Below are positions 1 through 11,816 of a DNA stretch of 64,000 bases, piece by piece. The notes below the pieces were generated by a model. That model saw nothing but the letters and a program-made list of their open reading frames with translations. It was not told the origin of the DNA and did not search any database. This DNA is from Ascaphus truei. Its lineage: Eukaryota; Chordata; Amphibia; Anura; Ascaphidae. The stretch is taken from NCBI GenBank assembly GCA_036426205.1, contig CM071570.1, forward strand, positions 252,720 to 316,719. The letters run 5' to 3'. Positions within the stretch are counted from its first letter, which is position 1, and each line of letters opens with the position of its first letter. Made by a program: the position numbers and the translations under genes.

Positions 1-3000
1 AGGAAAGCCATTTTCTCTCTTTGCTGTCTCGAACCTCTTAATATCTTTGTTTGCCCATAGGTCTTTTACCCTTGTGATACCTGCCTTGCTCCAGTCCTTA
101 AACGCTGTTGGTTCCGTGCCTGGGATAAAGCTAATATTGTCAAATAGTGGTGTCATCTGAGATTTGAAGTTGGATAGCCCATGTTTAAGTTTCAATGAAT
201 CCCACATGGTTAGTGAGTGTGTGATAGATTCCAGGGGCCCCATCAGTGCTGGTCTTGCTTTCTTTGTTAACCATAGTATCATTTCTATAGATGCCCCTGA
301 TATCATATCGGACTCAATTTCCACCCACTTTTTCCTCTGTGTATGTGCATGCCAGTGAACCAGCTGGCTTACATGCGCTGCTTGATAATATTGCCACAAG
401 TGTGGCAAGGCTTGCCCTCCTGACTGTTTGGATCTATATAGTGTGGGCAGCTTTATTCTCGCTTTTATGTTATTCCATATGAATTTTGTGATTGTTTTCT
501 GTAACTCGTGCATGTCACTAGCTCTAGCCTGTACTGGAAGTGTGTGGAATAGGTACAAGATTCTTGGCAATAAGTTCATTTTAATAGAGTTTACTCTACC
601 TATCCATGATATATGATACCTGGACCATTCATCTAAGTCTTTTTTCAGTGTTTTTATTAGTGCTGGGTAGTTTGTCTCATATATAGTGTCAGGTGTGTTA
701 GTCAACCATATTCCCAAGTACTTTATGGCCTGTCTCTTCCACGCGAAATCAAAGTTTATTTTTATTAGCTTTAGTTGTTCCTGAGGGAGGTTTATATTTA
801 GGGCTTCGGATTTTTCGTTGTTTATTTTAAACCCTGATATTTTCTGGAACTCTGACAGGTTACTAAATAGGTTTGAGAGTGAGGTGAAGGGTTTTGAAAT
901 TGTTAACAATATATCATCGGCGAACAATGCCAGCTTGTATTCTTTTTGTTTTACCTTAATCCCCCCGATATCTGCGTTCACCCTGATTTGGGCTGCTAGC
1001 GGTTCTATCGCCAATGCGAACAATAGGGGTGACAGGGGGCAACCTTGTCTTGTACCATTTCTGATGTGGATTTTCTTGGTCTGCATATTAATATAGGATA
1101 CTTTAGCTGTGGGTTCTCCATATAGTGATGTAATAGCTTTCATAAATTTGCCTTTTACTCCAAATGACTGAAGTGTCTCAAACATATGTCCCCAATCAAT
1201 GCGATCAAAAGCCTTTTTGGCGTCTAAAGATGGTAGCATCGAAGGCGTTTTATTGTGTTTAGCTATCTGGATTAAGTCAATTGTGCTTCGTATATTATCC
1301 ACGGCCTGTCAACCTCGTATAAATCCTGCCTGATCTGCATCTACCAGCTGCGGGAGATACTTATTCAATCTAGTGGCTAATATTTTGGAAAATATTTTGA
1401 GATCATTATTGATCAGGGATATCGGTCTCTAGCTTTTGCATTGGGTGGGGTCTTTTCCCTCTTTATGTATTAATATTATTTTTGATTCCAGCATTGGTTG
1501 TGGGAACTGTTCTCCCTCAAAAGCTTTATTAAATATCTTTAGTAATTGGGGAACTAATATTTGGGCTAGTTTTTTATAGTATATATTGGACAGGCCATCT
1601 GGTCCCGGGGCCTTGGAATTTTTCAACCCCTTTATTGTTTCTAATACCTCTGTCGATGTGATTGGCTGGGATAGTGTTGTTATATCCTGTACTGTGAGTT
1701 TAGGCAAATTCATTTTCCTGAGGAATTTTCTCTGTTTTTCCTTGGTGATGTTCTCCTTATCTACTTTATCTCCATTGTATAGCTCTTTGTAATATGTGGT
1801 GAATTCATTAGCTATTGTCTGTGGATTTGTTGTAGACACGCCATCTTTTCTTCTAATGCTATGTATTCTAGATTGCATTCTATCCTTCCTCATTCTTGTG
1901 GCCAGCATTGTGTCAGCCTTATTGGCCTTCTCGTAAAAATGTTGTTTTGTCCACGCTATAGCCTTTTCAGCTTTGTCAGTCGGTAATAGATTTAATTTCC
2001 CTCTTAGATCCCGCAATTCAGTCTCAGTGGCTATACTTTGATTTGCTTTATGTGCCTCTTCTAGGGTCTTTATCTTTTCTTGCAGGCTTGCTGTTTGTTT
2101 CTGTCTCTCCCTCTTTCTATGCGTTGCAACACTGATTAGTTTTCCTCTCACCACGGCCTTATGTGCCTCCCAGAGGATATAGGGTGAGTCCACGCTACCT
2201 TCGTTTATTTGGAAGTAGTTGATTGCCTCGTTACTGATCTCAGCTATGACCTCTGGCATCTTTAGTAGAGACTCGTTTAATCTCCATGTCCCTTTACTTG
2301 GTTTCTTATGTATGTCTTCAATGTGCACTTCAACTATACCATGATCTGACCAGGTAATAGGCTGTATTGTGGCCTTTGTAATTTTTGGGATTAGTAGAGA
2401 ATCTACAAATATGTAGTCTATCCTTGTGTATAGTTTGTGGGGTGATGAGTAGAAGGAGAAGTCCCTTTTCTGCGGATTCATCTTCTTCCATGCATCCCTT
2501 AAATCAAACTCTTTAAGTCCCTCTATTAGCGTTTTTCTCTCCCCTTTTTGGGCAGCCAGCGTCTTAGCTAGGGCAGGTTTACATCTGTCTTGTTTTTCAT
2601 TTAAGGCTATATTAAAATCTCCCGCTAAGACTATGCGGCCCCGGGAGGTTGTGCCCAGCAGGCAGAATAATTTTGTCAAAAATATTCTCTTATTTTCATT
2701 CGGTGCGTACACATTAACTAGGGTTATTTGTGTATCTTCTATGTTCCCCGTGAGTATTAGGTATCGTCCCTCTGGGTCCCTTCTTACCCTGTCTACCTGA
2801 AGTGGAGAGTTCCTTGCTAGGAGTATGGCCACCCCTCTTTTTTTTCCGTCCTTTGCCAAAGCTGTGTATATCTGGGGGTAGAATTTGTCCCAAAACGTAG
2901 GGGTAGAGCCAGCAGTGAAGTGTGTTTCTTGTAGGAATATTATGTCCCCAAACAGTCATTTATATTCTGTCATTGCTAGCTTCCTTTTTACCACATTATT

Positions 3001-3030
3001 CAGTCCCTTGGTGTTATGCGATATTAATGT
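1..3030 (-). pseudogene. L1-type ORF2: APE endonuclease plus reverse transcriptase, broken
   Basis: In a living element this protein nicks target DNA and reverse-transcribes the element RNA there. The longest open piece (1429-2859, 476 codons) shows the apurinic-endonuclease signature in order: VYAPN, LAGDFN, RIDYIFVDS and WSDHG. It then enters the reverse transcriptase with a KAPGPDGL motif. RT continues at 1-1428 in shifted frames: QGCPLSPLLF near 1030-1060 and the catalytic FADD near 910-930 are still readable on the minus strand. Stop codons lie near 1429 and 1310, and the N-terminus (2860-3030) is also interrupted. The C-terminal part lies outside the window. Confidence 0.88.
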
Positions 3031-3771
3031 TAGTGTCGTTTGTATTTACCTGGGTGTGAGGTCTTCTTCTCTAGTAGATTCGTTTTCTGGTTTCCCTTGA
3101 GTGGCGGCCTGGAGGGTATTCTTACACATCTTATAGCAATGAAAACATTTAAACATGTAAACATCGAAAATAAAACAACATATATAGGATAATCCAGGTT
3201 ACTAACATAGCCTGGATTTGTTTGTTCACTGATCGTTAACAATCTTTCTCTGCGATTGCGCAGTAGCGCTAATCCCACACCCATATCCGTGAGTGTGTAC
3301 GGACCGTACTGCGGTCCCAGGCGGCGGGCCCGCTCACCAAATCAACTTTTTTTTTTTTTTTACCATTTCTATCCCTTTTTTTAATTTTATATATTGTAGT
3401 AGACCTCCCAAGCCAAATGTGTAGATCTAAGACATTGTGATCAACTCTATATTGAACAAGCATAATTCAACAGCTGAAAACATACATTGACCCTATCTTG
3501 TCTACAACTCCCGCTCCCCCCCATAATTTTTTTTTTTTTTTGCTTAACTATTTGTTTTCTGCGTACTGGCACCAATAATTCTAACCTTTGGATTACCCGC
3601 TCATCTATGGGGGGGAATGGTGGTGACCTCTTGTTATTCCTTACCTGGGTCTATGTAACACATCACAGTCTATCATTTAGGCATAGTTCCTTATATCGGG
3701 ATTTACGGGTCTTCTCCGTTGTAGCAGATTTGGCATAGACCTAAGATTTCTGGGGTTCATTTGGATTTCCT

Positions 3772-4751
3772 CTATGTGGATTGGCTCCTCTGCCCACTTC
3801 TTTCCATATGGGTCTGACGGGAGGCAGTCTGCGCTCTTCTCTGGTCATGGAGTCTGGTTGGTGGTTGCAATCCCAATCTTTCTAGGAAGTCCACTACCTC
3901 CTCTGGATCCCTCATGTAGGCTAGCGTTCCATTCGTGGTGGCGATAAGGCAGAATGGAAACCCCCACTTGTATCGAATTTCATTGTCTCTCAGGACTTTT
4001 GTGATACGTCTCAGAGCCATCCTCTTCATCAGCGTTGATGGTGCCAGATCATTGTACACGTCTATCGTCACATCTCCCCATTTCAGCCCTCCTTTTTCCC
4101 GTGCCAGGGTGAGAACCGCTTCATTAGTTTTAAAGAAGTGCATCCTCACCACTACATCTCTTGCTCTACCTCCGGCTTGTGGTCTCGGTCTAAGCGCTCT
4201 ATGCACCCTGTCAAGGATCAGTGTTGCTGGGGGCATTTCCGGGAGGAGGGTCTGTAGCCACTCAGTTGTTGCTCTTCTAGGTCTGTGACAGTCTCTGGAA
4301 TGTTTTTGAATCTGAGGTTGTTTCTTCTTGCCCTGTTTTCTTGATCCTCCTGTTTTTCCGCCACGGCAGCCATTCTGGATTTTAGGGCCAGGATCTCCGT
4401 ATCCATAGTAGTCTGATTGTTAATGGTTTCATCCACTTTATGTTCCAGCGTGTCTGTGCGCTCTTCTATGGAGCTGACCTCTGATCTGAGGTCTTTGAGT
4501 GCACTTTGGAGCTCTTGGTGGAGTAAAGTTTTTAAGCTTGCATATAAGTTCTCGATGTCTTTTTTGGTTGATGTTTGGTCACATACCTCAGGTTCAGGTG
4601 CAGTGTCTGACTGAGTGGGAGATGTCGCTCTGCTTTCTGACCGGCCCGATTTATTTTTCTCTTTTGTCTTGAAGAAGTCCTGCGGAGTTGGTTTTCTCGG
4701 GGCTATTTTGATGAATTCTAGATCCGATGCCACCAATCTATGCGTTTCCAA
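3772..4751 (-). pseudogene. L1-type ORF1 (RNA-binding coiled-coil protein), frameshifted
   Basis: ORF1 proteins coat LINE RNA as trimers. The N-terminal half (4218-4751, 177 codons) has a polar Ser/Thr-rich head, then a heptad-rich helix with alternating E/K/L/V (about residues 65-135), followed by RRNNLRFKNIPE, the entry to the RRM-like domain. The C-terminal half (3772-4236) lies in another frame, starts near DRVHRALRPRP and carries VVVRMHFFKTNE, typical of the L1 ORF1 C-terminal domain. The two halves overlap at 4218-4236, so one frameshift separates them. The order on the minus strand, 5' of ORF2, supports the call. Confidence 0.85.
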
Positions 4752-5240
4752 CGTCTAGTATTTTGTTAAGTGCTCTTGTATGCCCGCCGCCTCATGGAAC
4801 CCGCTTCAGGCAGTCATTGTGGACTGCCCCATGTGCACGCCTCCGAGGAACATATTTGTGTTAGGTACTCGTGTTTTGGTTGGTCTCTCTGACTTGGGGG
4901 GCACAGGGGCGGACCCTGTCTGCTGTATCAGGACAGGCGAGTGTTATTTATTAGCTTTATATTCTTTATCGGCCGGGTCGCGTGATGTTGTTAAGTGGCC
5001 CAGAGCTGGTTAGCCCTTATTCTTTAGTGGAGAGGCCCGGGGGGGGGGGGGGGAGCTCCAACCTCAGAGGGGGCTTTTCTGTTCACTGGCTGTATGGTGC
5101 AGACAGCAGCCTGGTGAGGCAAAAGTATTTTCCCTTTTTCTGCAGCACTCCTCTAAGCTGTCTCCCCAGGTGTCAGCAATCTCTCCTCTTACCCCTCTTA
5201 CCCCGGCCCCCCCTTTTTCTTCCCTTCCTCCCCCCTTTCA

Positions 5241-6110
5241 TGTAGTATTCATTAGAGTTTAATGTTTTTTGTTATTTATGTTTTATATGTTTTTTATATG
5301 TTTTTTATACAATGTGTTTTATATGTTGTTCATATTACTATATATGATCATGTTCTAATCAATCCATTCTTACACTTGATTACTACGGCCACCTATCAGT
5401 GCAACATTATATGTCTAAATCTGATACATTTGGCATTCAATTTTGCCATTAGATCATTACTTTTTCTATTTAGAAATTAATACCATCTATTTCTATTAAA
5501 AGGCTATCACCTTACTACTGCAATCAATAAAACTGCAGATTGATTTCTGATAATAAAGATGCGTGTTTGAGATTCATGTATTCACCACTCCCACCTTCAT
5601 GATTGGTCTGTTTCCTCAAAGGAGCAACCACTGATGTAGCGTGATTGACATATATAAGACCCCTCATAGGTGCCCAAGTCAATGCCTGATGAAGTATACC
5701 AGTTATACGAAACGCGTCGCGAATTGTGTAACCAGCTTACCTTAATCTTGGTGGCTTGCATATGCTCAAGTGTTTTCATTCCGGTCGTGATTAATCAAAC
5801 GGACTGGCATCCACGGACTGCTATAGGGGGCTTCTTTTCCAATGCATGCGCACTTCATTACACACCACGCCGATACACGCGGAGGTGAAACTGCAGTGAA
5901 TGCTACAGAGCCAGCCCCAGCGCGCGGGACTGTTAACTGTAAGGAATTGGATTCGCCCCTCTCCCCCTGCCTGATCTATAGTGGAGCCCAACAGATGAGG
6001 ATATCGTTTAGACCTGGAGATGAACTATGTTTTAATTATATGTAAGTTTTTACATTATTGTTGTTATATTACATTATTATACCCTTACCTTGGTGCGCAC
6101 CTGTGCTTTT
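5241..6110 (+). mobile_element. Penelope-like element tail (pLTR fragment) with a hammerhead ribozyme
   Basis: No coding sequence is recognisable. The segment is AT-rich at the left (5241-5560), then carries a complete hammerhead fold at 5680-5726 and a CpG-containing stretch to about 5960. PLE terminal repeats are known to contain type I hammerheads, and other copies in this window have the ribozyme 0.5-0.6 kb after the PLE stop codon, so this is probably a PLE tail without its ORF. The boundaries are set only by the neighbouring L1 and LTR elements. Confidence 0.5.
5680..5726 (+). ncRNA. Hammerhead ribozyme, type I, intact core
   Basis: Self-cleaving RNA motif. Core box CTGATGA lies at 5686-5692, GAAA at 5709-5712, and the cleavage triplet GTC at 5716-5718. 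Helix II is a perfect 5-bp stem (GTATA/TATAC) with loop CCAGT. Helix III is the very short palindromic ACGCGT form described for PLE ribozymes. Helix I pairs CAAT-GC (5680-5685) with GC-(GA bulge)-ATTG (5719-5726). All invariant nucleotides are present, so cleavage is predicted, perhaps as a dimer because helix III is so short. Confidence 0.82.
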
Positions 6111-6116
6111 TTTCTT

Positions 6117-6733
6117 GCCCTCCTGCCCAGTAACCGACACCCAGGCAGAGGGCAGCTGAATAAGCAGCTTTTAATGTCATTCTCTTTCTCCACTTCTCCT
6201 CTTAATCTCCCACAGTGCAGGACATTCTGGATGGTGCAGGCTCCATCTCTTGGGGATACCCGTCTGCGTATTGTCTAAGCCAGCCGGCTTAGAATGGCAT
6301 GCTTGCCCCGCGATGGGGAATGCTCATAGCCCTCTTACTCCCCTTAGGGTGAAGAGCCAGACTTCAACATTTCCTCACCTTACACCCTCTCCCTCTGGAG
6401 GGTAGCGCAAGACCTCTGCTTCCTCTCTCTTCAGAGGTTAACTCAAGACTTCTTTGCTTCCTCACTCTTTGGAGGGTAGAGTCAGGGTAGAGTCAGACTG
6501 ACTCTAGATCCTCCCTAGAAGAATCTAGAAGGGGAGGGCTCATGGACTGTACCCACCTTCAAGGGGCTGTAAACAGGCCATGAGACACCACCTTCGTTCC
6601 TTCCACTTCTAGGAAAGAAAAGGGGGGGTTACTGCCCAAAGATTACCCAACTACGGCCTGGAACTTATCAGGGCTTATGTAGTAGTTATCCTATGTGGGG
6701 GAAAACAGGTAAGATGTGACATACCCTATTACA
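6117..6733 (-). repeat. 3' LTR of retroelement A (5' part missing)
   Basis: It aligns along its length with 10375-10978 (shared blocks include the TCCTGCCCAGTAACCGACAC start, the AAGCAGCTTTTA poly(A)-signal region and the CTTATGTAGTAGTTATCC end). The polyadenylation signal reads ATTAAA on the minus strand near 6172. A small duplication (GGGTAGAGTCAG) sits at 6475-6498. Confidence 0.75.
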
Positions 6734-7400
6734 TTCTCCCCTGCGTGAAAAATCCCAACGACCCTGCTTGGGTCCGAATTTGTTGCACCATCCGTCATCC
6801 TGACACCTTCAGAATGAGAACTGAGTAGACCCTGGCGTATCTCCAACCTATCCATGAAGATACACATACTGTCGCGGCCGAGCTGAGTTTAACACTCACC
6901 CGGTCTCGGCCGCGGCAGATATCCGGCACGCGCCGAATTGTCCTGCGCGCGCCGGAGCCTCGGATGATCGGTCCTCCGATCGGGGCATCCCCCTCCCCTA
7001 TCAGGGTCCACCGGGTCCCCCGGAGCCTCCCCCGCTGCCATCCCCCACAATAGAGCAACCCAAGGCTCCCTCGGGGAGCGTGACCGCGCATTGGTGACGC
7101 GCGGCACGCCGAGGGAAAAAAAAAACGGCTCTCCACGCGGCTTGTGGCTCCAGCCGCTTTAGACTCAGCGGCGCCACCACTGTACCTATCATCCACTCAC
7201 CCATAATGGAGTAGATACGAGATTCAGTTTTAAACTCCTTATGTCTCGTCTTCCTCTCTAACTAGGCCATCACTTCTAATTTTAGCCACTCCCGCCTATG
7301 TTCCTCTATCTGCTGAAAAATTGACTCGGGAACGTAGGGGAAATGATAACCATGGGACTTCCGGAACCTGATTGTGATAGACTTGTCAGCCCTACTTAAC

Positions 7401-7855
7401 TTAACTACTTTTGGAGCCACAGTGCTCCACGGTCACCTGAGGGCCCGCACCCGACACCCCTGAGGCAGTCAACTCACCCCTCTCGTCGATCGGTACTGGT
7501 CCCAGGCCAGGGACCGATGGTACCAGCATTGTAGGCCGCAACAGCCGCAGTAGGGCACACGGGACCACAGCATGCATGGTGGCAGGAAATTGAAACGAGG
7601 TCTTACCAGTCGGGGTAACAGCTCGCGATGGAGACACACACAGCTCCGCAGGCACTGGGCTGGCAGGTCGCAGATAGTAAGTGCCGCAGTGCGGGCACCG
7701 CGCTTCCAGACCGAAGGGCCCACCAGGATGCAGCAGTGTGCACATAAGCATCTCAGGTGATACATTCTTCCTACCCTCACCACCAGGCAGCCGCCTGGGA
7801 GGGCATAGTTGGACACATCCAAATCAGTACTCTCCTCGATAGTAGGAGCAGCCAT
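7401..7855 (-). pseudogene. Decayed zinc-ribbon ORF of LTR element A
   Basis: Two overlapping minus-strand frames (7469-7855 and 7401-7751) together match the ORF of element B: a YALPGGCLVVRVG start, a CAHC pair, then in the other frame HPGGPFGLEARCPHC. Element B has YSAPGGFLGIRV, CLQC and CPQC in the same order, so this is the same protein with a frameshift between its two cysteine pairs. The C4 pattern suggests a zinc-ribbon. The function is unknown; a Gag-like or nucleic-acid-binding role is only inference. Confidence 0.6.
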
Positions 7856-8243
7856 GTCACTGAAGCCTCACAACACAGCAACTCTTCTCTCGTGGCAGAC
7901 GCAAGTCAGAAAGATCTGTGGGGTCTGCTCTTTAGACTCCTCTCATTCGGTTCAGCCGCGCTCATTGGCTGTTCCTCTCTAGCTCCTCCCCTGGGTGAAA
8001 CTCAGAGGCAGGGTTGGAACTACATCAGCGTGACTTAGCTTTGTCCTTGGCCAATCAGCTTACTGGGCGGTGCCTTCGCTTGGCGACATAAGCTTGCAAC
8101 TTTCTTTTGCAAATCTCTGCACACTTTGCACCACAACTCACGTGGTCCCGCCCGCTTGGCGGTAACGCCTTCTTGGACAGCTGTTCGCACACATGCCCCC
8201 ACCCGCATGGTGGACACCATTTTAGAGAATCTGGAGTAAGCAC

Positions 8244-8900
8244 TGTCACGGTAGCTTATGACAAGATATAATGAACACCAAATATCTGGGTTGAACTGAA
8301 CGAGGCTTAGATATAATAAAATATAATTTATTCCTAAAATAAGGTGAACACAGCAATATAGTACAATTAACAGGCAAGAAGGTAACACTTACTTAGGGTT
8401 GGGGGATGGAGAAGCATCCACTAGCAATTCTCCAGCAGTCCAGTGACATTCAAGATGGAATCAGAAGCACAACTCCAGCAATCCAGTGACATTCAAGATG
8501 GTATCAGAAGCACAACTAAAAACTGTAAGGTTTTCACAGTTTATATACCTGTGCAACCCTATGCCTAACATTGAATACAGCCTATTGGTGAACAATTATC
8601 TGTATCCACTCCCTAACGTGGAGACTAACAGACTAACAGACTAACCCATGCCCTCAGGTAACAGAGTTTGTTGATTGATTAATACTTAATCCCTAGACAT
8701 TGGGTAACAATCAAGGCAGTTAACTTTTTGATTGCCGTGCTTAGGCTACTCAGCCATCTGCCCTTCATGACCTATTAGCCTAGCAAATGGCATCTGCATT
8801 TTCAGAACAGATCCAAAATAAAATACATATACACTTTAATATCTACACATATTAATAAGTTCCATTCTGGTGGGCTCAGTGGGTCGACCTTTGCCAGTTT
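8244..8900 (-). repeat. LTR-like insertion inside element A
   Basis: The stretch differs in composition from its surroundings and has no ORF. On the minus strand it holds a TATATAAA box (near 8540) followed about 200 bp later by an AAATAAA motif (near 8325), as in an LTR promoter and poly(A) region. A 40-50 bp unit beginning CCAGTGACATTCAAGATGG is present twice in tandem (about 8436-8520). I could not define its ends or find a partner copy in the window. Confidence 0.35.
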
Positions 8901-9409
8901 TTAATGCCTACAGCGACTCCACATATTGGCCAAATATGAACTCTCTGCGACCTCCAGAACTGGAGATACAGAAATGCACTTTAAAATACATGCTTATAAG
9001 GAAACATGGGAACAGGGGAACATACATTTTCAAGGTATAACAAAGTGCAAACCACATCCCTGGACCGCAGTCCAGTTAACCCCTTGTCTCTCTGGTGAGG
9101 TCAGGGGATGACCATATGGGGTGCAACCCCTTTAATACCGGGCCACCCCCTTTCTCCCACTACAAGCACTAACCCCGGGCTAATGCTTTACCCCTGGGAC
9201 ATGTACCAACCCCTGGCTAATACACTGCCCCACTTGTGTGCACAAACTCTATAAAATCTGGAACAGATACTAACCCCTGGCTAATGCTCTGCCCGTGGAA
9301 CATCTACTAACCCCATGCTAATAGACTGCCCCATTGTGTACAAACTGGTTAAAGAAGGGTAACCATGTGCCCTGGTGTCGCCTCAGCGTATGCCCCCACT
9401 ATAGGACTA

Positions 9410-9890
9410 CAGGTGTGCCAACGAGTATTCTAAAACTTGCCTTGGAAAATCTGAGGCAAATCTGGGGCTATCACACAGGTATCAGCTGGGTACATGCTGG
9501 GTACATGCTGCAACATTTAAGTGACATTTCTGCAGAGACTAATGGCCCATCGGATTAACACTGTGAAAAGGAAAGATCCAGCACTACACAGATTTGCAAA
9601 AGTATCAAATTTATTGCGCCATACACAATGACCGTTTCGACCTTAGTAGGTTTTTTTGAAGTGAAAAGGCCCATCGGATTAACACAGCAGGGGTCCCTGG
9701 CAGTCCCATTCAGTTTGAATGGGACTCCAGGGACTCCTGCTGTTTATCCGATGGGCCATCAGTCTGTCTGCACAATTGTCACTGGAATGTTGCAGCATGT
9801 GCCCAGCATATACCCAGCATGTACCTGGGTCTTGATGGTGATTGCCCCAGGCTTGTTTTAGAATACTTGTCGGCACTACAGTATGTGTGG
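9410..9890. mobile_element. Hairpin MITE, interrupted by a small insertion
   Basis: The arms are inverted copies: GAGTATTCTAAAACTTGCC near 9422 pairs with GGCTTGTTTTAGAATACTTG near 9850, and GGCCCATCGGATTAACA pairs with TTTATCCGATGGGCC near 9745. The centre near 9715 holds TGAATGGGACTCCAGGGAC with its own inverted partner. No transposase is encoded, so this is a non-autonomous foldback element. A 106-bp sequence interrupts the left arm at 9562. Confidence 0.7.
9562..9667 (-). mobile_element. 106-bp PLE-tail-like insertion with hammerhead remnant and 18-bp target duplication
   Basis: GGCCCATCGGATTAACAC occurs at 9544-9561 and again at 9668-9685, exactly flanking 106 bp, so it is a target-site duplication. 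Read on the minus strand the insert has a stem ACC...GGT followed by CGAAACGGTC, matching helix II, the GAAA box and a GTC triplet of a hammerhead. The CTGATGA box is lost (CTTCAAAA). It has no coding capacity. Confidence 0.65.
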
Positions 9891-10130
9891 AGTGAAGGGT
9901 AACCACGCACCCCGATATCTTACCCTCAGGGTATGCCCCAACACTGTCTCTCTTTCGGTAATTGTCTAGGCTTATCCCCTCCCTGGTATAGCTAAAGGGA
10001 GAGACTCCCCCCTTCCTTAACATTACTGGGGGCCCAAGGTCCCTGGTGTAGCCTCAGGAGCCTGGCCCTTGCTGCATACATGCTGCTCTAAAACCTGTCC
10101 TGTCTCTAAGATCTCAGCAGCGCCACCAAA

Positions 10131-10978
10131 TGCCCCCCCCCCCCCCCCCCGCCATCTCATCTAGGGCTCCTTTGGGGAAAACTGTTCTGGCTACTACTCA
10201 TTGGGTGGTGCTAGCATACCTGCTGGTTCCAGGAGGGCTGAGCGGCCGTGGTGGTAAGGGGCATAGGACAAATTGAGGACAATGTTTGTGGTTTGATCTT
10301 TGGTGTACAGCGTCTCCAGCTGTGACAGGATCCCAGGCTGTGGGATGTCAGCTCCCATCATTGCACCCTTTAATCCTCCTGCCCAGTAACCGACACGCAG
10401 GCAGAGGTCTGGTGAATAAGCAGCTTTTATTGACATTCTCTTTCTCCACTTCTCCTCTTAATCTCCCAAAGTGCAGGACATTCTTGATGGTGCAGGCTCC
10501 ATCTCTTGGGGCACTCCGTCTGGGTAATATCTAAGCCAGCTGGCTTAGAATGGCATGCTTGCCCCACGATGGGGAAGGCTCATAGCCCTCTTACTCCCCT
10601 TTGGGAGAAGAGCCAGACTTCATTCTTTCCTCACCTCACACGCTCTCACTCTGGAGGGTAGAGATAGATCTCTGCTTCCTCTCTCTTCAGTGGTTAGCTC
10701 AAGACTCCTTTGCTTCCTCACCCTTTGGAGGGTAGAGTCAGACTGACTTTAGATCCTCCCTAGAAGAATCTAGAAGGGGTGGGATCATGGACTGTACCCA
10801 CCTTCAAGGGGCTGTTCACAGGCCATGAGACACCACCTTCCTTCCTTCCTCTTCTAGGAAAGAAAAGGGAGGATTACTGCCCAAAGATTAACCCACTATG
10901 GCCTGGAACTTATCCGGGCTTATGTAGTAGTTATCCTATGTGGGGAAAAAGAGGTAAGGTGGGACATACCCTGTTACA
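10131..10978 (-). repeat. 5' LTR of retroelement A
   Basis: It begins TG followed by a run of about 20 C and ends CTGTTACA. The minus-strand poly(A) signal AATAAA lies near 10426. The tract ATCTCAGCAGCGCCACCAAA directly left of it is the likely primer-binding site, nearly the same as that next to the right LTR of element B. Confidence 0.72.
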
Positions 10979-11816
10979 TTTGTATATTGATTTACCGAGC
11001 GTGCTATGGGACCATAGTAAAGTGTGTTGCATATATATTGTTTGATTTGTGGTTATTTGAGGTATACCATATCGGAATACCTGTACCCGTGAGGTGCTAT
11101 CCTGCCATCGCTGGGATCCTCATGGGTGGAGGCGCTGCACCAGCCAACCCAGGCTCGCCAAGCGTGGAAGCTCAGGCCTCTTGTAAGCCTAACAGGTTAG
11201 TACCATAACATCTGTAGTAGGCAAATCTCCCCTAGGAGGAGGGAAGGGGTATTACACAGGTATTATGGAGGAATGTCCAACAGCGTCTTTAATTACAATT
11301 TCATGCCAAAATGTGTAAAATCATGTGTTTCGTACCTAGGTCTCCAAAGCTCAGGAGCAGAATACTGTATGTTTTCACTGCTAATAAAAAACTCAACCCT
11401 TATAATGGAAAGTGTATTGAGTCTGTTCCTCTCACCTCACAATGGCATGGAGAATGGAGGGAACTAGGAGTTTTGATTCTGCTCCGTAGTAACATGGACA
11501 GATTCTCTGCCTCCCATACCCCAGTAGTAGATGGGAGGGATTATTGAGTTTGCCCTTCCCACCTCAGGGACACAGATACAGAATCATCCTATGACCCATC
11601 ATACTTCTCTCTGTAGGGTGACACATATGGAAATGACCTATAGGCCTTTTAATCTGTATCTTTCATTCCAGAATGCCATAGTTACACAAAATAAATCTAT
11701 CATTATAACATGTCATTCACTGGAAATAATGTCATGGTCCTCGAGTCTGTAAGGAAATAACAAGTATTTTCTATCATATCCAGTAAAAATAGAGGATAAG
11801 GCTCGGTAACACTCAC
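10979..11816. other. No gene recognised; 3' flank of V2R gene 1 exon 4
   Basis: Mixed, non-repetitive sequence with no coding signal on either strand. By position it is intron 4 of V2R gene 1. I looked for the cysteine-rich exon 5 and the seven-helix exon 6 on the minus strand here and to the left and did not find them. Confidence 0.5.

Larger units (their letters stand above)
1..5240 (-). mobile_element. L1-type LINE retrotransposon, nearly full length, running off the left edge
   Basis: Read on the minus strand, this holds a GC-rich 5' leader (about 4752-5240, with a G run at 5040-5053), a broken ORF1 (3772-4751), an inter-ORF stretch of about 740 bp (3031-3771, with T-runs near 3347 and 3529 and no gene), and ORF2 (below about 3030), whose 3' end leaves the window. 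The order of coiled-coil ORF1 followed by endonuclease-reverse transcriptase ORF2 is that of the L1 clade. Frameshifts and stops in both ORFs make it a dead copy. The 5' boundary at about 5240 is approximate, and no target-site duplication can be checked because the 3' end is missing. Confidence 0.85.
6117..10978 (-). mobile_element. LTR retroelement A (no visible pol), minus orientation, with nested insertions
   Basis: Two direct repeats bound the element: 10131-10978 (complete, TG...CA) and 6117-6733 (lacking about 245 bp of its left part). On the minus strand the right copy is the 5' LTR. It is followed by a candidate primer-binding site (TTTGGTGGCGCTGCTGAGAT, rc of about 10111-10130). The left copy is preceded by a purine tract (rc of TTCTCCCCTGCGTG at 6732-6745). 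Internal DNA has a decayed ORF with a zinc-ribbon (7401-7855) but no protease, RT or integrase that I can read. The interior also carries an LTR-like insert (about 8244-8900) and a MITE (9410-9890). LTRs, PBS-like site and ORF match element B at 28506-33795. Confidence 0.72.

Noticed and set aside
8035..8388. 117-codon minus-strand ORF with several hydrophobic stretches
   Set aside because: It spans the border between LTR element A and an inserted repeat.
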